Assembly: GCA_023150615.1 (NCBI GenBank)
Contig: JAKLKO010000019.1
Span: forward strand, 1 to 64,000
Origin: Phycisphaerae bacterium
Lineage (GTDB): Bacteria > Planctomycetota > Phycisphaerae > UBA1845 > UTPLA1
Direction: 5' to 3'
Length of the DNA: 64,000 bases
Shown: positions 35,549-42,673 of the stretch, piece by piece
Numbering within the stretch: the first letter of the stretch is position 1
Layout: every line of letters begins with the position of its first letter
Program-made: the position numbers and the translations under genes
The notes under the pieces: generated by a model
Seen by the model: only the letters and a program-made list of their open reading frames with translations
What the model was told of the DNA's origin: nothing
Databases searched by the model: none

Positions 35549-36166
35549 CTACGCGCCGCATAGGCCGGCGAGGTCGTCCGGCGTGTTGACGTTTCGCCAG
35601 CAGTGCAGCAGCGCCGGGGGGATGGGGCAGATCCGAACGCGAACCCGCTCGGCCACGCGCTGCACGCCGAACTCGCCGAGCGCCGCCATGGACTCGAAGA
35701 CCTCGCGCGACGCGGGTTCGTAGAGCGCCAACAGCGGCTCGATTCGTCCGTCGGCCGTCCGCGGCATGATGGCCGCGCTCGATGAATCGCGCTGCGAGAG
35801 GAGCCATGCGATGGCGTCCGATGTGACCAGCGGCAGGTCGCAGCTTGCGATCAGCCACGCGGCGGCCGGCTCGCTCCGCATGGCTGCGAGGATGCCGGCC
35901 AGGGGGCCCCGAACGCCGTCGGCGTCGCGAAGCGCGGCCCGTCCGACGTCGGCGCTTGCGCCGGGCGCGTCACCGAGCAGCACGACATGTGCGACGTGCG
36001 GCGTCAGCGCATCCACCACGCGGCGCAAGAACGACTTGCCGTCCAGCTCGAGCGCGTGCTTCGGCCGGCCCATGCGCGTGCTTGCGCCGCCGACCAGCAC
36101 GCCGCCGAGGATCGGAATCTCCATTTGAACACTCGCCACTGGCACCGCGGTCCTGCCTCGCCGCAT
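35549..36166 (-). CDS. mobA: Molybdenum cofactor guanylyltransferase
   Basis: The 205-residue enzyme attaches GMP to molybdopterin, making the guanine dinucleotide cofactor. The nucleotide-binding loop GGVLVGGASTRMGRPKHAL, the LGDAPG region and the metal-binding ASCDLPLVT are all visible. Its ATG shares one base with the stop of the YdeP-type oxidoreductase gene (TGATG), so the two are translationally coupled: the enzyme and its cofactor maturase are made together. An internal ATG at 36124 would start right at the domain and is a possible alternative. Confidence 0.9.
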   Translation of the reverse strand: MRRGRTAVPVASVQMEIPILGGVLVGGASTRMGRPKHALELDGKSFLRRVVDALTPHVAHVVLLGDAPGASADVGRAALRDADGVRGPLAGILAAMRSEPAAAWLIASCDLPLVTSDAIAWLLSQRDSSSAAIMPRTADGRIEPLLALYEPASREVFESMAALGEFGVQRVAERVRVRICPIPPALLHCWRNVNTPDDLAGLCGA

Positions 36167-38424
36167 CAGCACGCGCGCGTCTCGCGGACGACTTCGCGAT
36201 GCGCGAACGACGGCTCGGGCACGCGCCGTTCGACCGGCCGGGCGGCAGGGTCCGGCTCGATGCGAACCGCGACCGACTTGTACGCCGGGGTCCGCGAACT
36301 CGGATCAGCCGCGGTCGGCACGAGGACGTTCGCTTCCGGGTAGTACATCGCGACGTTTCCCGGCCGGATCGCGTATGGCCGGACGCGCACGCCGTGCATC
36401 GCGCCGGCGGCGCTGCGGACGGTGACGGGCTGGTCCGGTTGCAGGCCGAGTCGTTGCATGTCCGTCTCGGCCATGAGGACGACGTCTCGGCGATCGATCC
36501 CGCGATAGAGGTCGAAGTCCTCATAGACGACGGTGTTGAACTGACCTTCGCTGCGCAGCGTCGTGAGCAACAGTTCGTCGGGTTCGCACGGGCGCTGCGG
36601 CAACGTCGTGACGTGAAAGCGCGCGCGACCGCTTTCCGTCGGGAACTTCGGCGCGTGCAGCAGCCGTCCGGCGACGTGAAACTCGCGGCGCGTTTCGTCG
36701 ATGCGACCGATGTCCTCGTAGCCTGGCACGATGGCGGCGATGGCGCGGCGGATGTTGCGGTGATCGCGCAGCGCCGCCCAGTCGACCGGTCCGGCGCGAT
36801 CGAGCACACGCTCGGCGATGGACGCGATGATCTCGACCTCGCTCCGCGCGGCGTCGATCCGCGACGGTCCGCCCTCGCTCAGGCGGACGTAGTTGAACAT
36901 CGACTCCTGCGTCGTCGGCTGCGGTTCCTCGTCGCGCGCGGCGGCCGGAAGCAGCAGCGTCTCGGCCGCGCGGCCCCAAGCGTGCCCGGTGTTGAGCGTC
37001 GTGGTGACGTAGACGACGAAGTCGAGCCGGCGAAAGGCCTCGGCGGTGCGCTGCGCATCGGGGCTGGCGCCGAACAGGTTCCCGCCGACGCACCACGCGC
37101 TCCGCAGCCGGCCGTCTCGCATGGCGTCGATCGCCGCGAGCGGGTCCAGGCCGGGGTTTCGCGGCAGCGAGACGCCGAAGTGCGCCTCGAGCCGATCAAA
37201 CACGGCCTGGCGCAGCATCGGCGTGACGCCGACGGAGCCGATGCCCTGGACGTTGCTGTGCCCGCGGATCGGCAGCAGGCCCGCGTGGGGCCGGCCGACC
37301 ATGCCGCGCATGAGCGCGAGGTTGGCGATGGCGCGGACGTTTTCGACGCCGTGCGCGTGGTGCGTGATGCCCATGGTCCAGGCGAAGACCGTCGCTTGAG
37401 ACTCGGCGACCATCCGCGCCGCGGCGTCGATTATCGCGCGGTCGACGCCGCTCGAGCGCTCGATCAACGCCCAGTCCGCCGATCGCAGCGATGTCCGCAG
37501 CGCGTCGAAGCCCTCCGTGTGCGCTGCGACGAACGACTCATCGACGGCGCCCATCTCGTCGATCCGCTTTGCCAGCCCGACGAGAAGCGCGGCGTCGCCG
37601 CCGCAATGCGGCTGCACGTAGAGGCTCGCGATCCGCGTGCCGAACAGCAGGCTGCGCAGGTCGGACGGGACGCGGAAGCGCACGAGGCCCGGCTCGACGA
37701 GCGGGTTGATGACGAGCACACGACCGCCGCGGCGGCGCAGGCGCATCAACTGGCTCATCATCCGCGGGTGGTTGCTCGACGGGTTGGCCCCGATCAGCAC
37801 CAGCAGGTCGCAGTGTTCCACGTCCTCCAGCGCGAGCGTCGCCGTGCCGGTTCCGAGCGCGTCCGTCAGCCCCACGCCGCTGGCCTGATGGCAGTAGTAA
37901 CTGCAATTGCTGACCTGGTTCGTGCCGTAGAGCCGCGCGAAGAGGTTCAGCAGGAAGCCGGCCTCGTTCGACGATCGACCGCTGCAATAGAAGTAGTGCG
38001 CGTCCGGCGGGGAGGATCGGAGCTGCACGGCGCAACGAGAGAGGGCCTCGTCCCACGAGATCGGGTGGAAGTGCGCATCGCCCGGCCCGGCGTGCATCGG
38101 CTCGGCGAGCCGGCCGAGATGCTCCAGCTCGCGCGGGGTGAGACGCTGCATGGCGGCGATGTCGAAGCGCTCGAAGAACTCGCGCGGAATGCGTCCCTGC
38201 ATGTCGGCCGCCATGGCCTGGATGGACTTCTTGCAGACCTCGGGGAACGACCCGCTCTCGTTGACCATGCCCCCCTGCTGGCCGCCCATGCCGAGGGCGC
38301 AGGTCTTGCAGGCGTTGCGCGATCGCATGGCCTTGTAGAAGGCGATCAGTCCGCCGGAGCGTCGCGCGGCGGAGAGGGCGTAGCGTATCGACGCCCAACC
38401 CCCGCCCGCCTTGACAGGACGCAT
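36166..38424 (-). CDS. FdhF/YdeP-family molybdopterin oxidoreductase
   Basis: The 752-residue protein belongs to the DMSO-reductase superfamily. The N-terminal CKTCALGMGGQQGGMVNE is the hallmark of the YdeP branch; FYCSGRSSNEAGFLLNLFAR, IGANPSSNHPRMM, RGHSNVQGIGSVG and the C-terminal cofactor domain (TLRSEGQFNTVVYEDFD) follow. YdeP relatives are formate dehydrogenase-like, but most have unknown electron donors and acceptors. There is no Tat signal, so it is probably cytoplasmic. The neighbour mobA supplies the cofactor. GGAG lies upstream of ATG 38424. Confidence 0.9.
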   Translation of the reverse strand: MRPVKAGGGWASIRYALSAARRSGGLIAFYKAMRSRNACKTCALGMGGQQGGMVNESGSFPEVCKKSIQAMAADMQGRIPREFFERFDIAAMQRLTPRELEHLGRLAEPMHAGPGDAHFHPISWDEALSRCAVQLRSSPPDAHYFYCSGRSSNEAGFLLNLFARLYGTNQVSNCSYYCHQASGVGLTDALGTGTATLALEDVEHCDLLVLIGANPSSNHPRMMSQLMRLRRRGGRVLVINPLVEPGLVRFRVPSDLRSLLFGTRIASLYVQPHCGGDAALLVGLAKRIDEMGAVDESFVAAHTEGFDALRTSLRSADWALIERSSGVDRAIIDAAARMVAESQATVFAWTMGITHHAHGVENVRAIANLALMRGMVGRPHAGLLPIRGHSNVQGIGSVGVTPMLRQAVFDRLEAHFGVSLPRNPGLDPLAAIDAMRDGRLRSAWCVGGNLFGASPDAQRTAEAFRRLDFVVYVTTTLNTGHAWGRAAETLLLPAAARDEEPQPTTQESMFNYVRLSEGGPSRIDAARSEVEIIASIAERVLDRAGPVDWAALRDHRNIRRAIAAIVPGYEDIGRIDETRREFHVAGRLLHAPKFPTESGRARFHVTTLPQRPCEPDELLLTTLRSEGQFNTVVYEDFDLYRGIDRRDVVLMAETDMQRLGLQPDQPVTVRSAAGAMHGVRVRPYAIRPGNVAMYYPEANVLVPTAADPSSRTPAYKSVAVRIEPDPAARPVERRVPEPSFAHREVVRETRAC

Positions 38425-38561
38425 CGCCGACTCCGGTCCGATCTGGTTCGCATTCTAACGGACCGAAGGGTCGGCGAGCAGAAGACGGCACCGTCGCGGC
38501 GGACGGCGACGTTGATCTCTCGGACGTGCCGCTGTTTGTCGACGGGTTGCTGATGCTCTGA
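38415..38561 (+). pseudogene. Orphan dockerin C-terminus (gene remnant)
   Basis: The plus-strand frame closing at TGA 38559-38561 encodes, at its end, DGDVDLSDVPLFVDGLLML, a typical second dockerin-like half plus tail, like those closing the proteins at 31460 and 35464. No start codon or upstream domain is present: the frame is stopped at 38412-38414, and the region upstream is the 5' end of the YdeP-type gene on the other strand. I read it as the truncated end of a lost secreted-protein gene, 20 bases from the 3' end of tRNA-Leu. Confidence 0.6.
38452..38457 (-). promoter_or_regulatory. -10 box TAGAAT of the YdeP-mobA operon
   Basis: TAGAAT lies 27 bases before ATG 38424, giving a leader of about 20 bases that contains GGAG. 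It falls inside the dockerin remnant. Confidence 0.4.
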
Positions 38562-38580
38562 CGCGGCGGTGAAACGAGAC

Positions 38581-38664
<84 letters not shown>

Positions 38665-38984
38665 TGGGAGCCCGACGCTATCTTAGCCCGGCGACCCGAG
38701 CCGTCAATTCGCAGCCGATCGGGCGACTCATGCGTGCGGACCGAGTCGGTCCGTTCGCGCCGCTCTTGCCCGCCCCGTCCGACCGATCCGGCCGTCAAGC
38801 CGGTCCGGATCGCGACGCGCGGCCCGTGCCCGCCCGTCGTTTCACAGCATGGCGGGCCGGCTGCGACGCACGAGAATCGCGCGGCATTCGCCGCGCGCGG
38901 CTCCGGGCCGCTTTCCTTTTGACGTCGCGCGCCGCCGCGGCGTATATTCTCTTCGAAGCCACGCGGCGACCTCGGAGTGCGGCG

Positions 38985-39656
38985 ATGATCATCACGATCG
39001 ACGGCCCGGCCGGTTCCGGGAAGAGCACGGCGGCGCGCAAGCTGGCCGCACGACTGGGCATTGCGTATCTGGACACGGGCGCGATGTACCGTGCGATCGC
39101 GCTTCGGGCGCTGGAGCACGGCGTGCGCCTCACCGATGTCGAGGCGCTGGTGAAGACGGCGCTCGAGGCCGACATCGAGGTTATCTGCGGGCCGACGTTC
39201 ACGCGCGTGATGCTCGACGGCCGCGACGTGACGGAGGCGATCCGCAGCATGGCGGTCAACGCGGCGACGAGCTACGTGGCGCGGGAGCAGCGGATTCGCG
39301 ACCTGCTCGTCAAGCGGCAGCGTGAGATCGGCGCGCGGCTGGGCTCGCTTGTGACGGAGGGCCGCGACCAGGGGAGCGTCGTGTTCCCGCACGCGGACCT
39401 GAAGTTCTTCGTCGATGCGTCGATCGAGAAGCGCGCGGAGCGGCGGCACCAGGAGATGCTCGCGGACGGTGAGAACGTCACCTACGACGAGATCCTCGCC
39501 AATCTCCGGGAGCGCGACGGCAACGACGCGCACCAGTGGGCCCCCCTGCTCGAACCCGCCACGGCGATTCACCTCGACACGACCCGGCTGACGATCCACG
39601 AGGTTGTCGAGAAGATGCTCGAAGTGATCCAGCGGCAGAAATCCAGCGCGAACTGA
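38985..39656 (+). CDS. cmk: Cytidylate kinase
   Basis: The 223-residue kinase phosphorylates CMP and dCMP. Visible features are the P-loop DGPAGSGKSTAAR (residues about 6-18), YLDTGAMYRAIALRAL, VTEGRDQGSVVFPHAD and the LID-like KRAERRHQE. The QG in GRDQGSVV corresponds to GRDIGTVV of E. coli Cmk. GGAG sits 7 bases before ATG 38985, and TATATT at 38943 is a possible -10. plsC follows 19 bases later, the same cmk-plsC pairing found in many bacteria. Confidence 0.95.
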   Translation: MIITIDGPAGSGKSTAARKLAARLGIAYLDTGAMYRAIALRALEHGVRLTDVEALVKTALEADIEVICGPTFTRVMLDGRDVTEAIRSMAVNAATSYVAREQRIRDLLVKRQREIGARLGSLVTEGRDQGSVVFPHADLKFFVDASIEKRAERRHQEMLADGENVTYDEILANLRERDGNDAHQWAPLLEPATAIHLDTTRLTIHEVVEKMLEVIQRQKSSAN

Positions 39657-39675
39657 ACCGCGGCCCCGCGTTTAC

Positions 39676-40386
39676 GTGCGACTCTACTATCGATTCATGC
39701 GCTACCTGTGCCAGATGGGCTATCTGCTCGCGTTCCGCGGGCGGGTCTTCGGGCTGGGCCGCGTGCCGGACGACGGCGGCGTGCTGCTGGTGAGCAATCA
39801 CCAGAGCTTCCTCGACCCGGTGCTCGTGACGCTCGCGCTGCACCGCGAGGGCAATTACATGGCGCGCGACACGCTGTTCCGGAACGCGCTGTTCCGACGA
39901 CTGATCGAGTCGCTCAACGCGTTTCCGGTCCGGCGCGGCGCGGCCGACGTCGGCGCGATCAAGGAGATTCTGCGCCGCCTGCGCGACGGGCGCGTCGTGG
40001 TCACATTCCCGGAAGGCACGCGCACCGCCGACGGCGAAATCAGGCCGCTGCTGGGCGGGTCGCTGCTGGTGGCGAAGCGCGCGGGTTGTACGATTGTGCC
40101 GGTCGTGATCGACGGGGCATTCGAGGCCTGGCCGCGAGACTGCCGGTTTCCTCGCGCGCGGCCGATCCAGGTGGAGTACGGCGAGCCGATCGGTCCGTCG
40201 CAGGTGGCGGCGTACACGGTGGAGGATCTGACGGAGGAGGTGCAGCGTCGAATGGGGGAACTGCTGGATCGCTGCCGGGCGCGGCGACGCGGAGGTCAGA
40301 CGCGGGCGGGCGCGAGCTCGGCGAGGCGATCGATGACGGCGGGGATGCGAACGAGCGCTTCGTCGATCTCGGGCGGCGTCGTGTAG
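39676..40386 (+). CDS. plsC: 1-acyl-sn-glycerol-3-phosphate acyltransferase
   Basis: The 236-residue membrane acyltransferase makes phosphatidic acid. It has the NHQSFLDP catalytic motif (H-X4-D), PVRRGAADVGAIKEIL, VTFPEGTRTADG and the IVPVVIDGAF motif. It starts with GTG 39676 in a likely operon with cmk. Its last 91 bases overlap antisense with the 3' end of the cysteine desulfurase gene (40296); the low-complexity Ser/Arg C-terminus there suggests loss of an earlier stop. Confidence 0.85.
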   Translation: MRLYYRFMRYLCQMGYLLAFRGRVFGLGRVPDDGGVLLVSNHQSFLDPVLVTLALHREGNYMARDTLFRNALFRRLIESLNAFPVRRGAADVGAIKEILRRLRDGRVVVTFPEGTRTADGEIRPLLGGSLLVAKRAGCTIVPVVIDGAFEAWPRDCRFPRARPIQVEYGEPIGPSQVAAYTVEDLTEEVQRRMGELLDRCRARRRGGQTRAGASSARRSMTAGMRTSASSISGGVV

Positions 40387-41450
40387 CGCGACAGACTGAA
40401 TCGGATTGCGCCGTGCGCGACGCGGTCGTCGATGCCCATCGCCTTGAGGACGTGCGAGGGTTCGAGCGAGCCGCTGCTGCACGCCGAGCCGCTCGATGCG
40501 CAGACGCCGGCCTCGCTGAGCGCGATGAGGATCGCCTCGGCCTCGAGCGCTTCGAAGCTGATGTTCGTCGTGTTGGGGATGCGCATTGACCGGTCGCCGT
40601 TGACGGACGCGTTGCGACATCGGTCGAGTATGCCCGCTTCGAGCCGGTCGCGCAGCGCGGCGACCTTCGCCCAGGAATCAACGCCGAAGCGCATGGCCAG
40701 TTCGGCCGCCGCGCCGAAACCCACGATGCCGGCGACGTTTTCCGTGCCGGGGCGGACGTCGCGCTCCTGGTGTCCGCCGACGATCTGCCCGCGAATCCGC
40801 GTTCCGCGGCGGATGAACAGTGCGCCGACGCCCTTCGGCCCGTGGATCTTGTGGGCTGAGAGCGTGATCAGGCTGATCGGCACGCGGCGCACGTCGATCG
40901 CGAGCTTGCCGGCGGTCTGGACGGCGTCGACGTGCAGCGGAATCCGCCGCGCCGCGGTCCGTTCCGCGATGCGCTCAATCGGGAAGAGGACGCCCGTCTC
41001 GTTGTTCGCGTGCATGACGCTGACGATGGCCGTGTCGTCATCGAGCGCGGCCTCGAGCGCCGCGAGGTCCAGATGCCCCTGTGCATCGACGCCGACGTAC
41101 GTTACGCGATAGCCCTGCCGCTCCAGCCGGCGGGCCGGCTCGATCACGGCGCTGTGCTCGACGGCGGTGGTGACGACGTGGCGCATTTTCGCGTGCGCGG
41201 AGAGGGTCCCGGTCAGCGCGAGGTTGTCCGCTTCCGTTCCACCGCTCGTGAAGACGATCTCGCGCGGCTCCGCGCCGATCATCGCGGCGACGTTCGCCCG
41301 CGCTTCCTCGATCGCGTGGCGCGCGGCCTGGCCGGCGACGTGCAGGCTGGAGGGATTTCCGTACGTGTCGCCGAGCATGGGCATCATGGCCTCGGCGACC
41401 TCCGGGGCGACGCGCGTGGTGGCGTTGTTATCGAGATAGATCAGGCCCAC
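40296..41450 (-). CDS. Cysteine desulfurase (NifS/IscS family)
   Basis: The 384-residue PLP enzyme removes sulfur from cysteine for Fe-S cluster and thio-tRNA synthesis. It has the N-terminal YLDNNATTRVAPEV, TSGGTEADNLAL, HVDAVQTAGK, the PLP lysine SAHKIHGPKG, and the catalytic-Cys loop SSGSACSSGSLEPSHVLKAMG, which contains a second Cys. No IscU or SufU scaffold gene is adjacent. The start is GTG 41450: a TATAAT box ends 6 bases upstream, so transcription should begin at the start codon. In-frame starts further upstream lack any conserved sequence. Confidence 0.92.
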   Translation of the reverse strand: MGLIYLDNNATTRVAPEVAEAMMPMLGDTYGNPSSLHVAGQAARHAIEEARANVAAMIGAEPREIVFTSGGTEADNLALTGTLSAHAKMRHVVTTAVEHSAVIEPARRLERQGYRVTYVGVDAQGHLDLAALEAALDDDTAIVSVMHANNETGVLFPIERIAERTAARRIPLHVDAVQTAGKLAIDVRRVPISLITLSAHKIHGPKGVGALFIRRGTRIRGQIVGGHQERDVRPGTENVAGIVGFGAAAELAMRFGVDSWAKVAALRDRLEAGILDRCRNASVNGDRSMRIPNTTNISFEALEAEAILIALSEAGVCASSGSACSSGSLEPSHVLKAMGIDDRVAHGAIRFSLSRYTTPPEIDEALVRIPAVIDRLAELAPARV

Positions 41451-41456
41451 AACGCC

Positions 41457-41462
41457 ATTATA
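41457..41462 (-). promoter_or_regulatory. -10 TATAAT giving a leaderless cysteine desulfurase mRNA
   Basis: TATAAT is separated from the GTG start (41450) by 6 bases, so the expected transcription start is the G of GTG. There is no ribosome-binding site. Confidence 0.55.
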
Positions 41463-41507
41463 GTCCGTGTTCGGGTCGCGCCCGATCGGCGTGCGGCGCG
41501 AAGTTTC

Positions 41508-41536
41508 TTGACGCTCGCCGGCGCGCGGCCGATAAT
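41508..41536 (+). promoter_or_regulatory. Sigma-70-type promoter of the TsaC-phosphatase/rpiB operon
   Basis: TTGACG (41508-41513), a 17-base spacer and GATAAT (41531-41536). The start codon at 41549 is 12 bases beyond the -10, so the leader is only about 6 bases with no Shine-Dalgarno sequence. Confidence 0.65.
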
Positions 41537-41548
41537 CGGCCGGGCACC

Positions 41549-42673
41549 ATGAAAACCGAAGTTGTGAAGGTCGACGCCGCGGGGAACAACGCGGGGCTCG
41601 CTGCCCGCGCCGCCGACGCGATGGCGCAGGGAAAGCTCGTCGTCTTCCCCACGGAGACGGTCTACGGTCTCGGGACGAGCGCGGCGTCGCCGGAGGGCAT
41701 CCGGCGGATCTGCGCCGCGAAGGGCGACGCACCGGCGCATCACTTCACGGTTCACATCGGTCGCCGCGCGGACGTCGCGCGGTTCGTGCCCAGCATCAGT
41801 CCGGTCGGCCGGCGTCTGATCGACAAGGGCTGGCCCGGGCCGATCACGCTGATCTTCAAGCTCGACGACCCGTCGAAGGCGGCGATGTACCAGTCGCTGC
41901 CGCCAGAGGGCATCGACGCGGTCTACCTGTCGCAGAAGGTCGGCATCCGCTTTCCCGACGATCCGAACGCGGCGGCCGTATTCGCCGCCACGGACGCCCC
42001 CATGATCGCGTCGAGCGCGAACCGGCTGGGACGTCCCGCGCCGGTTACGGCCGACGACGCGCTGGCCGAGCTGGACGGCGTGGCCGACCTCGTCATCGAC
42101 GCGGGCCGGACGCGGTACGGTCGACCGTCAACGATCGTCTCGGTGAACGGCCAGCGGTACACGATCGACCGGCTCGGCGTACTGGACGAGCGCGCGATCC
42201 GGCGGATTGCGAGCTTCACGCTGCTGTTCGTCTGCAGCGGGAACACGTGCCGCTCGCCGATGGCGGAGGGCATCGCCCGCGCGCGGCTGGCGGAGAAGCT
42301 CGGCGTGCCGGTTGCGGAGCTGGAGGACCGCGGCATCCGGGTGATCTCGGCGGGGACGCACGGACTCGGCGGCGCGCCGGCGTCGTCGGAGGCGGCGGAG
42401 CTGCTGTTGCAGCGAAGCGTCGACATCCGCGGGCACGTCGCGCGCGGATTGACGCCCGAACTGGTCCGCTCCGCCGATCGTATTTACGTCATGACCCGGG
42501 CGCACCGCGCGGCCGTGCTCGAACTCGATCCGGCCGCCGAGGCGCGCGTCGAGCCGCTCGATCCGGAGGCCGAGATATCGGATCCGATCGGCGGCGCGTT
42601 CGAGGACTACCGGGCGTGCGCCGACCAGATCGAAGCCGCGTTGGCGCGGCGCCTCGAGGAGATTCCGATATGA
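41549..42673 (+). CDS. Threonylcarbamoyl-AMP synthase (TsaC/Sua5) fused to a YwlE-like phosphatase
   Basis: This 374-residue fusion has two parts. Residues 1-about 210 are a YrdC/TsaC domain, which makes threonylcarbamoyl-AMP for the t6A tRNA modification (FPTETVYGLGTSA, SSANRLGRPAPVTADDA). Residues about 222-374 are a low-molecular-weight phosphatase with P-loop FVCSGNTCRSPMAEG (Cys229, Arg235) and a C-terminal DPIGG aspartate loop. Thr233 matches the threonine that makes YwlE a protein-arginine phosphatase; tyrosine phosphatases have Ile there. The TsaC domain has KGD (58-60) where KxR is conserved, an oddity. The gene overlaps rpiB by 4 bases (ATGA), matching the Bacillus order ywlC-ywlE-rpiB. 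Confidence 0.85.
   Translation: MKTEVVKVDAAGNNAGLAARAADAMAQGKLVVFPTETVYGLGTSAASPEGIRRICAAKGDAPAHHFTVHIGRRADVARFVPSISPVGRRLIDKGWPGPITLIFKLDDPSKAAMYQSLPPEGIDAVYLSQKVGIRFPDDPNAAAVFAATDAPMIASSANRLGRPAPVTADDALAELDGVADLVIDAGRTRYGRPSTIVSVNGQRYTIDRLGVLDERAIRRIASFTLLFVCSGNTCRSPMAEGIARARLAEKLGVPVAELEDRGIRVISAGTHGLGGAPASSEAAELLLQRSVDIRGHVARGLTPELVRSADRIYVMTRAHRAAVLELDPAAEARVEPLDPEAEISDPIGGAFEDYRACADQIEAALARRLEEIPI

Noticed and set aside
35845-38553. 902-codon plus-strand frame
   Set aside because: Shadow of the YdeP-type oxidoreductase on the other strand; composition is Arg/Ala-rich with no domains.
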